Below are positions 18,337 through 26,767 of a stretch of 64,000 bases of DNA, one piece after another. The notes below the pieces were generated by a model, which was not told the origin of the DNA, did no database searches, and saw only the letters and a list, made by a program, of their open reading frames with translations. Both the position numbers and the translations under genes were made by a program. Location: the NCBI GenBank assembly GCA_035281645.1, contig DATEDN010000099.1:13349-77348 (forward strand), read 5' to 3'. Numbering within the stretch: the first letter of the stretch is position 1; each line of letters begins with the position of its first letter. Origin of the DNA: JACCTH01 sp035281645 (GTDB lineage: Bacteria; Actinomycetota; Acidimicrobiia; Spongiisociales; ZC4RG35).

Positions 18337-18510
18337 GGGCGGACCCTGAGGCCGTTTTTGGTAGAGCCAAATCCAGAGGCCGATGTGGGCGGCGATCCCC
18401 ACCCCCAGGACCACTGCCACAATCGGATAGCCGAGGATCAGGGCCACTATCGATGCCACCACCGCTCCCGCCACGAGTGTGGTGCGAACGCCGTTGAGCG
18501 GCCCGAACAT
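18328..18510 (-). CDS. Small membrane protein coupled to topA
   Basis: This 60-residue protein has two hydrophobic helices (VAGAVVASIVALILGYPIV and VVLGVGIAAHIGLWIWLY) and a short polar tail. Its ATG overlaps the topA stop codon, so it is translationally coupled. The 3' end overlaps the convergent ispD-like gene by 9 bases. It faintly resembles AtpZ/AtpI-type two-helix proteins, but I do not assign a family. Confidence 0.6.
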   Translation of the reverse strand: MFGPLNGVRTTLVAGAVVASIVALILGYPIVAVVLGVGIAAHIGLWIWLYQKRPQGPPSN

Positions 18511-21197
18511 CAGGTCTTCTTCGCCGTCTTTTTCTTGGATGCCGTAACCGCCTTGCGGGTGTTTTTCCTGGTCCCGCTCTTCTTGGTCGGCGACGCTTTC
18601 TTGGCCGATTTCTTGGCTCCGCCCTTTCGGGGAGGGGACCCATCCTCGGAGGCGAGACGATCCCGGCGGGCGGCGAGGAGCTCAAGGGCCCTCGCCAGGT
18701 CAACCTTTTCCTCATCGTCGCCAGCTCTCAGCGAGGCGTTGACCTCCCCATCGGTCACGTACGGGCCGTAGCGTCCCCTCCGCACCGAGATGGTCCTGCC
18801 GTCGCTAGTGACGCCGACTTCGCGTCCGGAGGCGCCACCTTGGGGACCCCGCCCTCGCCGGCTCGGAGGCTGGGAGAACAGCGCTAGCGCCTCGGGGAGG
18901 TCCACCGTGAATAGCTGCTCTTCGTTTTGCAGGGAGCGATTCTCCGCTCCTCGACTGAGGAAGGGTCCGTAACGGCCGTTGAGAGCCATCACCTCCTCAC
19001 CGGTTTCGGGATCGATCCCTACCAGGCGGGGGAGAGTGAGAAGTTGCAGGGCTTGTTCGAGCGAGATGGAGTCGAGGCTCATGCTTTGAAACAGCGACGC
19101 CGTTTTCGGTTTGTCCTTGCTGGTGCCCTCGCCCAGCTGCACATAGGGCCCAAATCGACCGCTTTTGGCGATGACAGTGAGACCGCTCTCGGGATCCGTT
19201 CCCAGTATTTTCTCGCCCGAGGGTTGCTCCTCGAGCAACTCGATCGCCTTCTCGATGGTGAGCTCGTCCGGCGGTAGGTTGTCGGGGATCGAGGCCCGAT
19301 CGTCGAGCCGCTGGATGTAAGGGCCATATCGACCCACCCGGACAACGATCTCCCGGTCTTGGTCGTCGGACCCGAGAGGCATCGAGTTGACTTCGCGGGC
19401 ATCGATGCTCTCCAAACGGTCGACTACCTGCTGGCGCAATCCCTCCGGACCGAGGTAGAAGCGAGAGAGCCAAGGGGCGGTTTCCTCCTCTCCCTCGGCG
19501 ATTCGGTCGAGATCGTCCTCCATCCGGGCGGTGAAGGCGTAATCGACGAGGTCTTCGAAGTTCTGTTCCAGCAACGTCACCACCGCCAAGGCGGTGAAGG
19601 TCGGGATAAGGGATTGTCCCCGCTTCCAGATGTACCCACGCTCCTGGATCGTCTCCAGAATCGAGGCGTACGTCGATGGCCGGCCCACTCCCATTTCCTC
19701 CAACTGCCGAACCAACGACGCCTCGGTGAAGCGGGCGGGAGGCTTGGTGCTGTGGCCAGTAGCTTCGAGTTCGACCACCGTCAGGGGATCGCCCTCTTCC
19801 AGTGGAGGCAGCGGGGTTTCCTGATCATCGAGGGCGGCTTCGGGATCATCTGATCCTTCGACATACGCTCGGAGGAATCCGGGGAAGGTGATTGTGCGCC
19901 CGCTGGCTGCGAATTCGCCATCCCTCCCGGCGCTGCTCACTGCCCCGAGCCGTACCGCCATGGATTCTCCGAGGGCGTCTTTCATCTGTGATGCCACGGT
20001 CCGTTTCCAGATGAGTTCGTAGACCCGCGCTTCGTCCTCGCTCACTTCCCGTTCCACCTGGGCAGGAGTCCGGAATCGATCGCCGGCTGGCCGGATGGCT
20101 TCGTGTGCCTCCTGGGCGTTCTTCACCTTGTTGGTGTATGTGCGGGGCTTGGCCGGCAGGTATTCGGACCCGAACAAGGATCCGATCTGGGAACGGGCGG
20201 CGGCCACCGCCGACTCGGACAGCGCCGTCGAGTCCGTGCGCATGTAGGTGATGTAACCCGCCTCGTAGAGGCGCTGGGCGATCCGCATGGTGCGGGAGGC
20301 CGAGAAGCGCAGCTTGCGCTGGGCCTCCTGTTGCAGGGTGGACGTGCGGAAGGGGGGGTATGGGCTGCGCCGGTAGGGCTTTGACTCCACTGAGCGAACT
20401 GCAAAATCCGCCCCCTCCAATTCGGTTGCCAAGGAGCGAGCCACCGCCTCGTCGACCAGAACCACGCCATCGCTCTGCAGCTGGCCGTTGGATCCAAAGT
20501 CGGAGCCGTTGGCGACTCGAACGCCGTCGATGGCGACCAGAGTCGCCGGGAAGTGAATCTGCTCCGCATCGGTGGCGAAGGTCCCGAGCAGGTCCCAATA
20601 GCTGCCGGAGACAAAGCTCATCCGCTCCCGTTCCCGCTCGACGACCATTCTCACTGCCACGCTCTGGACTCGTCCTGCCGAGAGCCCGGTTCTCACCCGC
20701 CTCCAGAGGACGGGTGAGACTTCGTATCCGTAGAGCTTGTCGAGAATTCGACGGGCCTCTTGGGCGTCCACCAGCTGCTGATCGATGGCTCGCGGGTTGT
20801 CGAACGCGGCCCGGATCGCTCCCTCGGTGATCTCGTGGAAGACCATTCGCTTGGGCGCGGTCTTGGGCTTCAACACTTCCGTCAAGTGCCAGGCGATCGA
20901 CTCCCCCTCGCGGTCCTCATCGGTGGCGAGATAGAGCTCGTCGGCTTTCTTGAGAGCATCCCGAAGCTTCTTGACCTGAGCCTTCTTGGCCGGGTGGATC
21001 ACGTAATAGGGGACGAATCCGGATTCGATGTCGACACCGAATTGAGCCCAGTACTTGTCCTGGTGCTCGGCCGGCAGGTCCTTTTTGGCAGCCAGATCGC
21101 GGATGTGGCCCATCGATGCTTCCACCGCCACGTCATCGCCCAGATAGCGGGCGATCGTCCTGGCTTTGGCTGGTGATTCGACGATTACAAGCTTCAT
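18510..21197 (-). CDS. topA: DNA topoisomerase I
   Basis: This 895-residue type IA topoisomerase relaxes negative supercoils. The Toprim domain begins at residue 3 (VIVESPAKARTIARYL) and contains DEDREGESIAWH. The active Tyr lies in YITYMRTDSTALS. In place of zinc fingers the C-terminal half has repeated Topo_C modules marked GRYGPY/GRFGPY, at least four of them. This is the typical actinobacterial arrangement. A Lys/Ala/Ser-rich tail of about 45 residues (GGAKKSAKKASPTKKSG..) follows; such tails bind DNA and aid processivity in mycobacterial TopA. Confidence 0.96.
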   Translation of the reverse strand: MKLVIVESPAKARTIARYLGDDVAVEASMGHIRDLAAKKDLPAEHQDKYWAQFGVDIESGFVPYYVIHPAKKAQVKKLRDALKKADELYLATDEDREGESIAWHLTEVLKPKTAPKRMVFHEITEGAIRAAFDNPRAIDQQLVDAQEARRILDKLYGYEVSPVLWRRVRTGLSAGRVQSVAVRMVVERERERMSFVSGSYWDLLGTFATDAEQIHFPATLVAIDGVRVANGSDFGSNGQLQSDGVVLVDEAVARSLATELEGADFAVRSVESKPYRRSPYPPFRTSTLQQEAQRKLRFSASRTMRIAQRLYEAGYITYMRTDSTALSESAVAAARSQIGSLFGSEYLPAKPRTYTNKVKNAQEAHEAIRPAGDRFRTPAQVEREVSEDEARVYELIWKRTVASQMKDALGESMAVRLGAVSSAGRDGEFAASGRTITFPGFLRAYVEGSDDPEAALDDQETPLPPLEEGDPLTVVELEATGHSTKPPARFTEASLVRQLEEMGVGRPSTYASILETIQERGYIWKRGQSLIPTFTALAVVTLLEQNFEDLVDYAFTARMEDDLDRIAEGEEETAPWLSRFYLGPEGLRQQVVDRLESIDAREVNSMPLGSDDQDREIVVRVGRYGPYIQRLDDRASIPDNLPPDELTIEKAIELLEEQPSGEKILGTDPESGLTVIAKSGRFGPYVQLGEGTSKDKPKTASLFQSMSLDSISLEQALQLLTLPRLVGIDPETGEEVMALNGRYGPFLSRGAENRSLQNEEQLFTVDLPEALALFSQPPSRRGRGPQGGASGREVGVTSDGRTISVRRGRYGPYVTDGEVNASLRAGDDEEKVDLARALELLAARRDRLASEDGSPPRKGGAKKSAKKASPTKKSGTRKNTRKAVTASKKKTAKKT

Positions 21198-21267
21198 TGC
21201 GTGGCGGGTTCCCTTTTTTCACTGTCTACCGTCTGGCGTCAACTGTCAAGCTCTAGCTCTGCGGCAC

Positions 21268-22686
21268 ATGGACACCATTTCTGAACTGCGTGGCCGGGAT
21301 CTGATCAGAAGGGGCCCTTTTGCCCGTATCTGGTGGTCGCAGGCGATCTCGTCTCTGGGCGACTGGGTGACGCTTTTTGCCAGCTTTGCCCTCGCCGCCA
21401 GGATCTCCGGGGGAGGAAGGGGTGCCAGCCTCGGCATCCTCGTCCCCCTGGTGGGAAGGATTCTCCCGGCGTTGGTACTGGGATTTGTGGGCGGGGTGCT
21501 GGCCGATCGCTGGAGCCGGAAGGCGACCATGCTGGTGAGCGACCTGGGGAGGGCTGTCCTGGCCGGCGGGTTTCTTTTCGTCGACAACTTCCGGCAGCTA
21601 TTCGTCCTTACGTTTATCACAGAGCTCCTGTCGATGGTGCGCCAGCCCGCCCGCGAAGCGGTGGTCCCGAACTTGATTCCGGAGCGCCACCTGCTGACGG
21701 CCAACGGACTCTCGCTGCTCTCGAACTATGGAACCGCACCCATCGGGTCGGCGCTCTTCGCCGGTTTGAGCGAGATCGGATCGAGGCTGCCCGAGTTTGG
21801 AAGCTTCGGGCCATCCATCGGGGCAGCCTTCGTTTTCGATGCCGTTACGTTCCTGGTTTCGGCGGTGATCGTCCTCTTTACGGACGTTCCCGAGGTCAGA
21901 GTCCCCCGGGCGCGGAAGGCTCGCACCCGCACCGACTTCCGGGCTCCCTGGCGCGACCTGGTCGACGGCTTTCGTTTCGTCACTCGTAGCGGTCCCATTC
22001 GGAGGATGATCTTGGGAATGGCTGCCGGGCTCTTCGGAGGAGGGGCGCTATTTGTCATCGGTCAGCCGTTTGCCCGCCAGGTGCTGCGAGCCTCGGACTC
22101 GGGCTACGGCTTGATCGCCACCTCGTTGGGAGTGGGGGTGGGGCTGGGGATGCTCGGAGTGACCATCCTCGGCACGATGAACACCCGTCGTCAGTTGTTG
22201 TTCTCACTGGCGCTGCTCGGTACCGGCATTGCGATCGTCTTCACCGGGTTTGCCAACACCGTCTCGATTGCCGCGGGGTGGACCTTTTTTACCGGCGTCG
22301 GAACCGGAGTCGCCTACGTCACCGGCTTCACCCAACTCCACGCCACGGTTGACGATTCCCTTCGGGGCCGTACCTTCGCGGCAATGTTCGCTTTTGCTCG
22401 TGTAGCCCTCCTGATCTCCTTCGCCCTAGCGGGAGTTGGGGCCGCGGCTCTGGATGGTGTTCTGGCGGGGGAGCTCAACGAGGGGATTCGAGCTGTCATC
22501 GTCCTTGGCGGCGCCGTCGTCACGGTGGTCGGTATCGCGGTGCTCTGGGCTTCTCGGGAGGAGCTACGGGCACATCTCAATCACGAGCAGCTGACGACTC
22601 TCGCCGAAGCCAGCGATGCCATCACCTGGATGCGAGGTGATCGCAGCGGTGCGCCGTTCCGCCGCGATGACCAGGCGGGGCAGTGA
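21268..22686 (+). CDS. Major facilitator superfamily transporter
   Basis: This 472-residue membrane protein of the MFS_3/enterobactin-exporter-like type has about ten to twelve hydrophobic segments. It carries a motif-A-like loop (GGVLADRWSRKATMLVSD) between helices 2 and 3. ATG 21268 is chosen because RIWWSQAISSLGDW, the start of helix 1, follows soon after; longer in-frame starts run into the topA promoter area. Its stop overlaps the tmk ATG. The substrate is unknown; drug or siderophore export is common in this subgroup. Confidence 0.85.
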   Translation: MDTISELRGRDLIRRGPFARIWWSQAISSLGDWVTLFASFALAARISGGGRGASLGILVPLVGRILPALVLGFVGGVLADRWSRKATMLVSDLGRAVLAGGFLFVDNFRQLFVLTFITELLSMVRQPAREAVVPNLIPERHLLTANGLSLLSNYGTAPIGSALFAGLSEIGSRLPEFGSFGPSIGAAFVFDAVTFLVSAVIVLFTDVPEVRVPRARKARTRTDFRAPWRDLVDGFRFVTRSGPIRRMILGMAAGLFGGGALFVIGQPFARQVLRASDSGYGLIATSLGVGVGLGMLGVTILGTMNTRRQLLFSLALLGTGIAIVFTGFANTVSIAAGWTFFTGVGTGVAYVTGFTQLHATVDDSLRGRTFAAMFAFARVALLISFALAGVGAAALDGVLAGELNEGIRAVIVLGGAVVTVVGIAVLWASREELRAHLNHEQLTTLAEASDAITWMRGDRSGAPFRRDDQAGQ

Positions 22687-23294
22687 TGGGTTTCTATCTC
22701 GCTCTTGAAGGCGGAGAAGGAGCGGGGAAGACCACGGTCTCCGCCCTCCTCCAAGAGATGCTCGAGAAACGGGGCGAGCGAGTGACTCTGGTGAGAGAGC
22801 CGGGTGGCACCGAGCTCGGCGACGCTATCCGCCTCCTGGTCCTTCACTCCGTGGAGATGACTCCATGGGCAGAGGCGATGCTCTTCGCCGCCCAACGCGC
22901 CCAGCTGGTGAGCGAAGTCGTGCGCCCGGCCTTGGAGCGGGGAGAGATTGTCATCTCCGACCGTTCCCTCTATTCCTCGCTCGCTTATCAGGCTGGGGGC
23001 CGGGGCCTTGCGTACGAGGATGTCCTCAATGCGAACCTCCTTGCCGTGGGTGGGCTGGTTCCCGATCTGGTGGTCGTGCTTGGGGTTGACCCCGAAGTCG
23101 GTCGCTTACGCCAGGAGGTTCCGGATCGGATCGGCCGGGAGCACGACCAATTCCAGCTGAGAGTGGCCGAGGCCTATCGGCACCTGGAAGCGGCCGAACC
23201 GGAGCGGGTGACAATTGTCCCTGCGGGGGACGATCCTGAGGCGGTGGCCAAAGAGATCGTCGACCTCATCGACGGCAAGCGCTCAGGCACGTGA
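22686..23294 (+). CDS. tmk: Thymidylate kinase
   Basis: This 202-residue kinase phosphorylates dTMP to dTDP for DNA synthesis. It has the P-loop LEGGEGAGKTT, the DR motif SDRSLYSSLAYQ, and a LID-type Arg region near the C-terminal third. The ATG at 22686 overlaps the MFS stop; a GTG one codon upstream is the alternative. It overlaps holB by 4 bases, the usual tmk-holB pairing. Confidence 0.95.
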   Translation: MGFYLALEGGEGAGKTTVSALLQEMLEKRGERVTLVREPGGTELGDAIRLLVLHSVEMTPWAEAMLFAAQRAQLVSEVVRPALERGEIVISDRSLYSSLAYQAGGRGLAYEDVLNANLLAVGGLVPDLVVVLGVDPEVGRLRQEVPDRIGREHDQFQLRVAEAYRHLEAAEPERVTIVPAGDDPEAVAKEIVDLIDGKRSGT

Positions 23295-24343
23295 CCGATC
23301 TCGCCCGCTTGGCTGATGTTGGTGTCCCGCTGATCGGCCATGACGACGTTCTGGTCTTCCTTGAAAGCGAACTCCGCAATCCTTCCCACGCCTACCTCTT
23401 CGTCGGCCCGACCGGCACCGGCAAAGCAACCGTGGCCCGCGAGTTCGCCCGGCTCCTGCTTTGCCCAGAGCACGGGAAACACGACGAGGCCTGCTCTTCT
23501 TGCCGGCGAATCGGAACCGGCAACCATCCGGACCTGGTGCTGGTCGAACCCGAAGGGCGGACGAGCCTCGGCGCCGACACCGCCCGATGGGTGGTCGGAC
23601 AGGCGGTGTTGACTCCGGTGGAGTCCGACCGGCGCCTCTTCCTCATCGAGGAGGCAGGGCTGATGACCGATCAAGCCGCCAACGCCTTGTTGAAGACGCT
23701 GGAAGAGCCGAGCGCGGCGGTGGTGTTCCTGCTGGTGGCGGAGTCGGAAGAAGACTTTCCGGCAACGGTGGCGAGCCGTTGTCGCATCGTCCGAGTGGGA
23801 AGAGTTCCCGAGGACGATCTGACCGCGGCCTTGATGGAACGAGGGATCGAGGAGGAGAAGGCTCGGGTTCTGGCTCTGGTGAGTGGTGGTCGACCTGGTC
23901 TGGCCCTTCAGCTGGCCGGCCAGCCTCAGATCGCCGAGCTGCGCCAAGCATGGCTGTCGGTCCCGAGCCGGCTCAGCGCCCGTCCGGGCGATTCCATCAC
24001 CATGGCTGAGGAGATGCTGGCCCGAATCGACCCGCTGGCGACCGAGGTCGCTTCCCCGCAACCGTCCGCCGACCAGCGCGACCGGGCCAAGCGCCGGGCG
24101 AGCCAGTCCTTGCTGGCCGGGGGGCTCGAAATTCTGGCCTCCTTCTATCTCGACTCGGCCTCGCTGCAGCTGGGGGGGCCGATTCGCAACACCGATGTCC
24201 CCCTTCCTGAACTCACTCGATCCTCACCGGCGCGGGCTGTGGCTGCCTCCCATCTGGTGCTTGACGCCATCGTCGATCTGGCGGGCAATCTGCGGCCGGT
24301 CCCGGTGCTGGCGGCGCTGTTCTCGGCATTGGCCGCGGACTGA
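23291..24343 (+). CDS. holB: DNA polymerase III subunit delta'
   Basis: This 350-residue AAA+ clamp-loader subunit has the P-loop VGPTGTGKATVA, the zinc-module region LLCPEHGKHDEACSSCRR, and the sensor-type segment LIEEAGLMTDQAANALLKTLEEP. That region has three visible Cys, one fewer than the usual four. The protein helps load the sliding clamp. GTG 23291 overlaps the tmk stop. The tRNA-Thr gene follows 32 bases later. Confidence 0.93.
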   Translation: MTDLARLADVGVPLIGHDDVLVFLESELRNPSHAYLFVGPTGTGKATVAREFARLLLCPEHGKHDEACSSCRRIGTGNHPDLVLVEPEGRTSLGADTARWVVGQAVLTPVESDRRLFLIEEAGLMTDQAANALLKTLEEPSAAVVFLLVAESEEDFPATVASRCRIVRVGRVPEDDLTAALMERGIEEEKARVLALVSGGRPGLALQLAGQPQIAELRQAWLSVPSRLSARPGDSITMAEEMLARIDPLATEVASPQPSADQRDRAKRRASQSLLAGGLEILASFYLDSASLQLGGPIRNTDVPLPELTRSSPARAVAASHLVLDAIVDLAGNLRPVPVLAALFSALAAD

Positions 24344-24375
24344 GCAGGGCTGCGGAATTATCCTTTGACCGACCG

Positions 24376-24448
24376 GCCGGGGTAGCTCAGTTGGCAGAGC
24401 AGCTCACTCGTAATGAGCAGGTCAGGGGTTCGACTCCCCTCTCCGGCT
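24376..24448 (+). tRNA. tRNA-Thr (anticodon CGU)
   Basis: This is a 73-nt cloverleaf. The acceptor arm GCCGGGG (24376-24382) pairs with CTCCGGC (24441-24447) including one G-U. The anticodon stem GCTCA/TGAGC encloses loop CTCGTAA with anticodon CGT. The T arm is AGGGG TTCGACT CCCCT. No CCA is encoded. An 11-bp hairpin follows at 24468-24501. Confidence 0.97.
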
Positions 24449-24467
24449 CCCTCCTCCGACTTTTGGT

Positions 24468-24501
24468 GCACGGAACGCGCCCCAGAGGCAGCGTTCCGTG
24501 C
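24468..24501. terminator. Hairpin after tRNA-Thr(CGU)
   Basis: GCACGGAACGC (24468-24478) and GCGTTCCGTGC (24491-24501) form a perfect 11-bp stem with a 12-base loop. It lies 20 bases past the tRNA and probably ends its transcript, although there is no T-run. The same DNA contains GGAAC and GTT spaced like a SigR/SigH promoter. Confidence 0.5.
24472..24495 (+). promoter_or_regulatory. Possible ECF (SigR/SigH-type) autoregulatory promoter
   Basis: GGAAC (24472-24476) and GTT (24493-24495) are separated by 16 bases, within the range for SigR/SigH promoters. They lie 47 bases upstream of the sigma gene start at 24542. SigR-type sigma factors usually control their own promoter. The match is short, and the elements overlap a hairpin, so this is tentative. 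Confidence 0.3.
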
Positions 24502-24541
24502 GACAAAATCAACCGTCAGTGCCTCTAGCTACCGTTGGGGA

Positions 24542-25120
24542 ATGGCGGATCAGGCGAACTTCGAGCGCGATGCCATGCCTCTCGCCCCCCAGCTCTACGG
24601 GGCGGCGGTGCGGCTCACACGAAACCCCGCCGACGCCGAAGACCTCGTCCAAGAAACCTTCCTCAAGGCCTACCGGGCCTATAACACGTTCGAAGAGGGC
24701 ACCAATCTCAAGGCGTGGCTCTACCGCATTCTCACCAACACCTTCATCAACAATTACCGCCGCGACACCAGACGGCCCCAGGAAACCGATCTCGGCGAGC
24801 TCGAAGATCTCTATCTGTTTCGGCGCCTGGCACGAGAGACCTCGCCCACCAGCTCGGGCTCGGCCGAGGATCAGCTCCTCGAGGGCCTTGTCGAGGAGGA
24901 CATCAAGCAGGCGATCGAGAGCTTGCCGGAGAACTTTCGGATGGTGGTTCTCCTCGCCGATCTGGAAGGATTCTCCTACAAGGAGATCGCCGACATCCTC
25001 GACATTCCCATAGGTACCGTGATGTCTCGGCTCCATCGGGGAAGAAAGGCGCTCCAGGTGGCGTTGTGGGATTTTGCAACCAAGCGCGGGTTGGTCGGCG
25101 AAGGCGACCGGCCCCGATGA
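24542..25120 (+). CDS. sigR: ECF sigma factor, SigR/SigH (RpoE) type
   Basis: This 192-residue sigma-70 factor of the SigR/SigH (ECF12-like) group has region 2 with NPADAEDLVQETFLKAYRAY and NLKAWLYRILTNTFINNYRR. Region 4 (LPENFRMVVLLADLEGFSYK, GTVMSRLHRGRKAL) binds the -35 element. It should direct thiol-oxidative stress genes. ATG 24542 is chosen; an in-frame extension would begin inside the tRNA. The next gene encodes a zinc anti-sigma factor, as in sigR-rsrA pairs. Confidence 0.88.
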   Translation: MADQANFERDAMPLAPQLYGAAVRLTRNPADAEDLVQETFLKAYRAYNTFEEGTNLKAWLYRILTNTFINNYRRDTRRPQETDLGELEDLYLFRRLARETSPTSSGSAEDQLLEGLVEEDIKQAIESLPENFRMVVLLADLEGFSYKEIADILDIPIGTVMSRLHRGRKALQVALWDFATKRGLVGEGDRPR

Positions 25121-25139
25121 ATCAACCAGAGAGACAGCT

Positions 25140-25367
25140 TTGAGCGATTGCGACGACGCCCTCCACGAGGTCTACAGCTACCTCGACCAAGAGGTCAACT
25201 GGTACCGCTCCTGGATGATTCGTCGCCACCTCAAGGGTTGCCCACCCTGTGTTCAGGCCTACAAGTTTGAGCAGAGACTGCGGGTGGTCGTCAAGGAGCG
25301 CCTACACGAAGAGGTCTCGCCTGAATTCATGGAGCGGCTTCGCCAGGCGATCCAAAACGGTCCGTAG
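25140..25367 (+). CDS. rsrA: Zinc-binding anti-sigma factor, RsrA type
   Basis: This 75-residue protein carries a ZAS motif: Cys4 and His9, then H30-x3-C34-x2-C37 (RRHLKGCPPC). In RsrA these residues bind zinc and form the redox switch that releases SigR on disulfide stress. The likely start is TTG at 25140, giving MSDCDDALHEVYSYLD like family members; longer in-frame starts would overlap sigR. It follows the sigma gene by 19 bases. Confidence 0.87.
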   Translation: MSDCDDALHEVYSYLDQEVNWYRSWMIRRHLKGCPPCVQAYKFEQRLRVVVKERLHEEVSPEFMERLRQAIQNGP

Positions 25368-25400
25368 CTTTCCCTACCTCTGATTAGGCTCACCTCTCGG

Positions 25401-25733
25401 ATGGGATCTCGTCGCTTGCTGGCGTTCCTCATTGTTTCTTTCCTCGTCCTTGGCCTGACCTTTCCCCTGGGGGCGTCCACTACCACGGGTGCAGGCACCG
25501 CAACCACCGTCGCCGAGGGAACCGGCACTACCGCCGGCGAGTCCGCTACCACGCTCGAGGCGATTGTGCCCGCGGTCTCGGTGGAGGTGACCGAACCTCC
25601 TGAGACCCAGCCCGACTGGACGTATCGCTTTTTCATCCCCACGCTGCTGGTGCTGGCGGCGCTGGTGGTGATCGTCACCGTCATCCAGTACTTCACCCGC
25701 GTCGTCCGCAAGCGCTATCGCGTGATCCGGTGA
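25401..25733 (+). CDS. Small exported single-pass membrane protein
   Basis: This 110-residue protein has an N-terminal signal (LLAFLIVSFLVLGLTFPLGA) and a Thr/Gly/Ala-rich extracellular stretch of about 45 residues. One transmembrane helix near 77-98 (FFIPTLLVLAALVVIVTVI) and a basic cytoplasmic tail RVVRKRYRVIR follow. I know of no family function. Its stop overlaps the GTG of the metalloprotease gene, so the two are coupled. Confidence 0.7.
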   Translation: MGSRRLLAFLIVSFLVLGLTFPLGASTTTGAGTATTVAEGTGTTAGESATTLEAIVPAVSVEVTEPPETQPDWTYRFFIPTLLVLAALVVIVTVIQYFTRVVRKRYRVIR

Positions 25734-26767
25734 GCGAGGGTCGCTGGCCACTGGCGGTGCCAGTGGCGACCAGGATCGCCGGGACCTATCCACTCGCTGA
25801 CACCTACCACTTCGCTCATATGAAGGCTCAGGTGCCCGAGCTTTTCTCCGAGGCGGCCGGCTTGGTCGAAAAGGAGACCGGCCTCACCACTCCGGGTGCT
25901 CCCGAAGTGAGAGTTGTTTCCCGGGGCGAGTGGGCCGAGCGAAATCTGGCGACATTCGCCAGGATGCTGGCGCCCTTGGAGGAAAAGATTGCCTCCCGGC
26001 TGGAGGAAGCCGGTCGCAGCAGCCCGGCGTTCGCCCGCAGAGTCATCGCCATCGAGACCGGAGCCCTGCTGGGCCTGCTCGCCAAGCGAGTGCTGGGCCA
26101 ATACGAACTGGTTTTGCCGGAGGATGAATCAGGCGATGTGGTGGCGCTGGTCGGAGCCAACATCCTCGCCCTCGAACGACAGCATCAGTTCCGCCCCTCG
26201 GAATTCCGAATGTGGATCGTGCTCCACGAGGCCACCCACCGAGCGCAATTTCTCGGAGTGCCTTGGTTACGGGACTATTTCCTCTCGCTGATCGATCAGC
26301 TGGTCGCCAGTGCAGGCCCTACCCCCGGCCGCCTCTCGCGACTGGTGGCCGAGGTCATCGAGGCCGGGCGCAGCAATAGACCGCTTATCGATGACTCAGG
26401 TCTGCTTGGTCTCTTTGCCACTCCCGAACAAAAGTCAGTCATCGATCGGGTGCAGGCATTGATGTCTCTGCTGGAGGGCCACGGCCACGTGGTGATGGAT
26501 CGAATCGGCGCTCGACTCCTTCCCAGTCAGGATCGCATGTCGGCGATTCTCAAGGCGCGCCGACGCGACCCGCGGACCGCTGCGTTGTTCCGGCTCCTCG
26601 GCATGGAGATGAAGATGAAGCAGTACGAGTTGGGGGAGGCCTTCATCGTCGAAATCGAGAAGGAGGCCGGCTGGCCCGCGCTCGACCGTGCTTGGGCTGG
26701 ACCCGAATCACTCCCCACCCTCTCCGAAATCCACAGCCCGGGCGAATGGCTGCGACGCGTCGCCTAG
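25730..26767 (+). CDS. Zinc-dependent metalloprotease (DUF2342 / F420-associated family)
   Basis: This 345-residue actinobacterial protein has the zinc-metallopeptidase motif HEATHRAQF near residue 165 and an Arg/Glu-rich helical remainder. The family is annotated as zinc-dependent metalloprotease or coenzyme-F420-biosynthesis-associated, from co-occurrence; its substrate is not known. As in many actinobacteria it directly precedes tilS, hpt and ftsH. GTG 25730 overlaps the preceding stop, and the 3' end overlaps tilS by 22 bases. Confidence 0.85.
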   Translation: MSEGRWPLAVPVATRIAGTYPLADTYHFAHMKAQVPELFSEAAGLVEKETGLTTPGAPEVRVVSRGEWAERNLATFARMLAPLEEKIASRLEEAGRSSPAFARRVIAIETGALLGLLAKRVLGQYELVLPEDESGDVVALVGANILALERQHQFRPSEFRMWIVLHEATHRAQFLGVPWLRDYFLSLIDQLVASAGPTPGRLSRLVAEVIEAGRSNRPLIDDSGLLGLFATPEQKSVIDRVQALMSLLEGHGHVVMDRIGARLLPSQDRMSAILKARRRDPRTAALFRLLGMEMKMKQYELGEAFIVEIEKEAGWPALDRAWAGPESLPTLSEIHSPGEWLRRVA

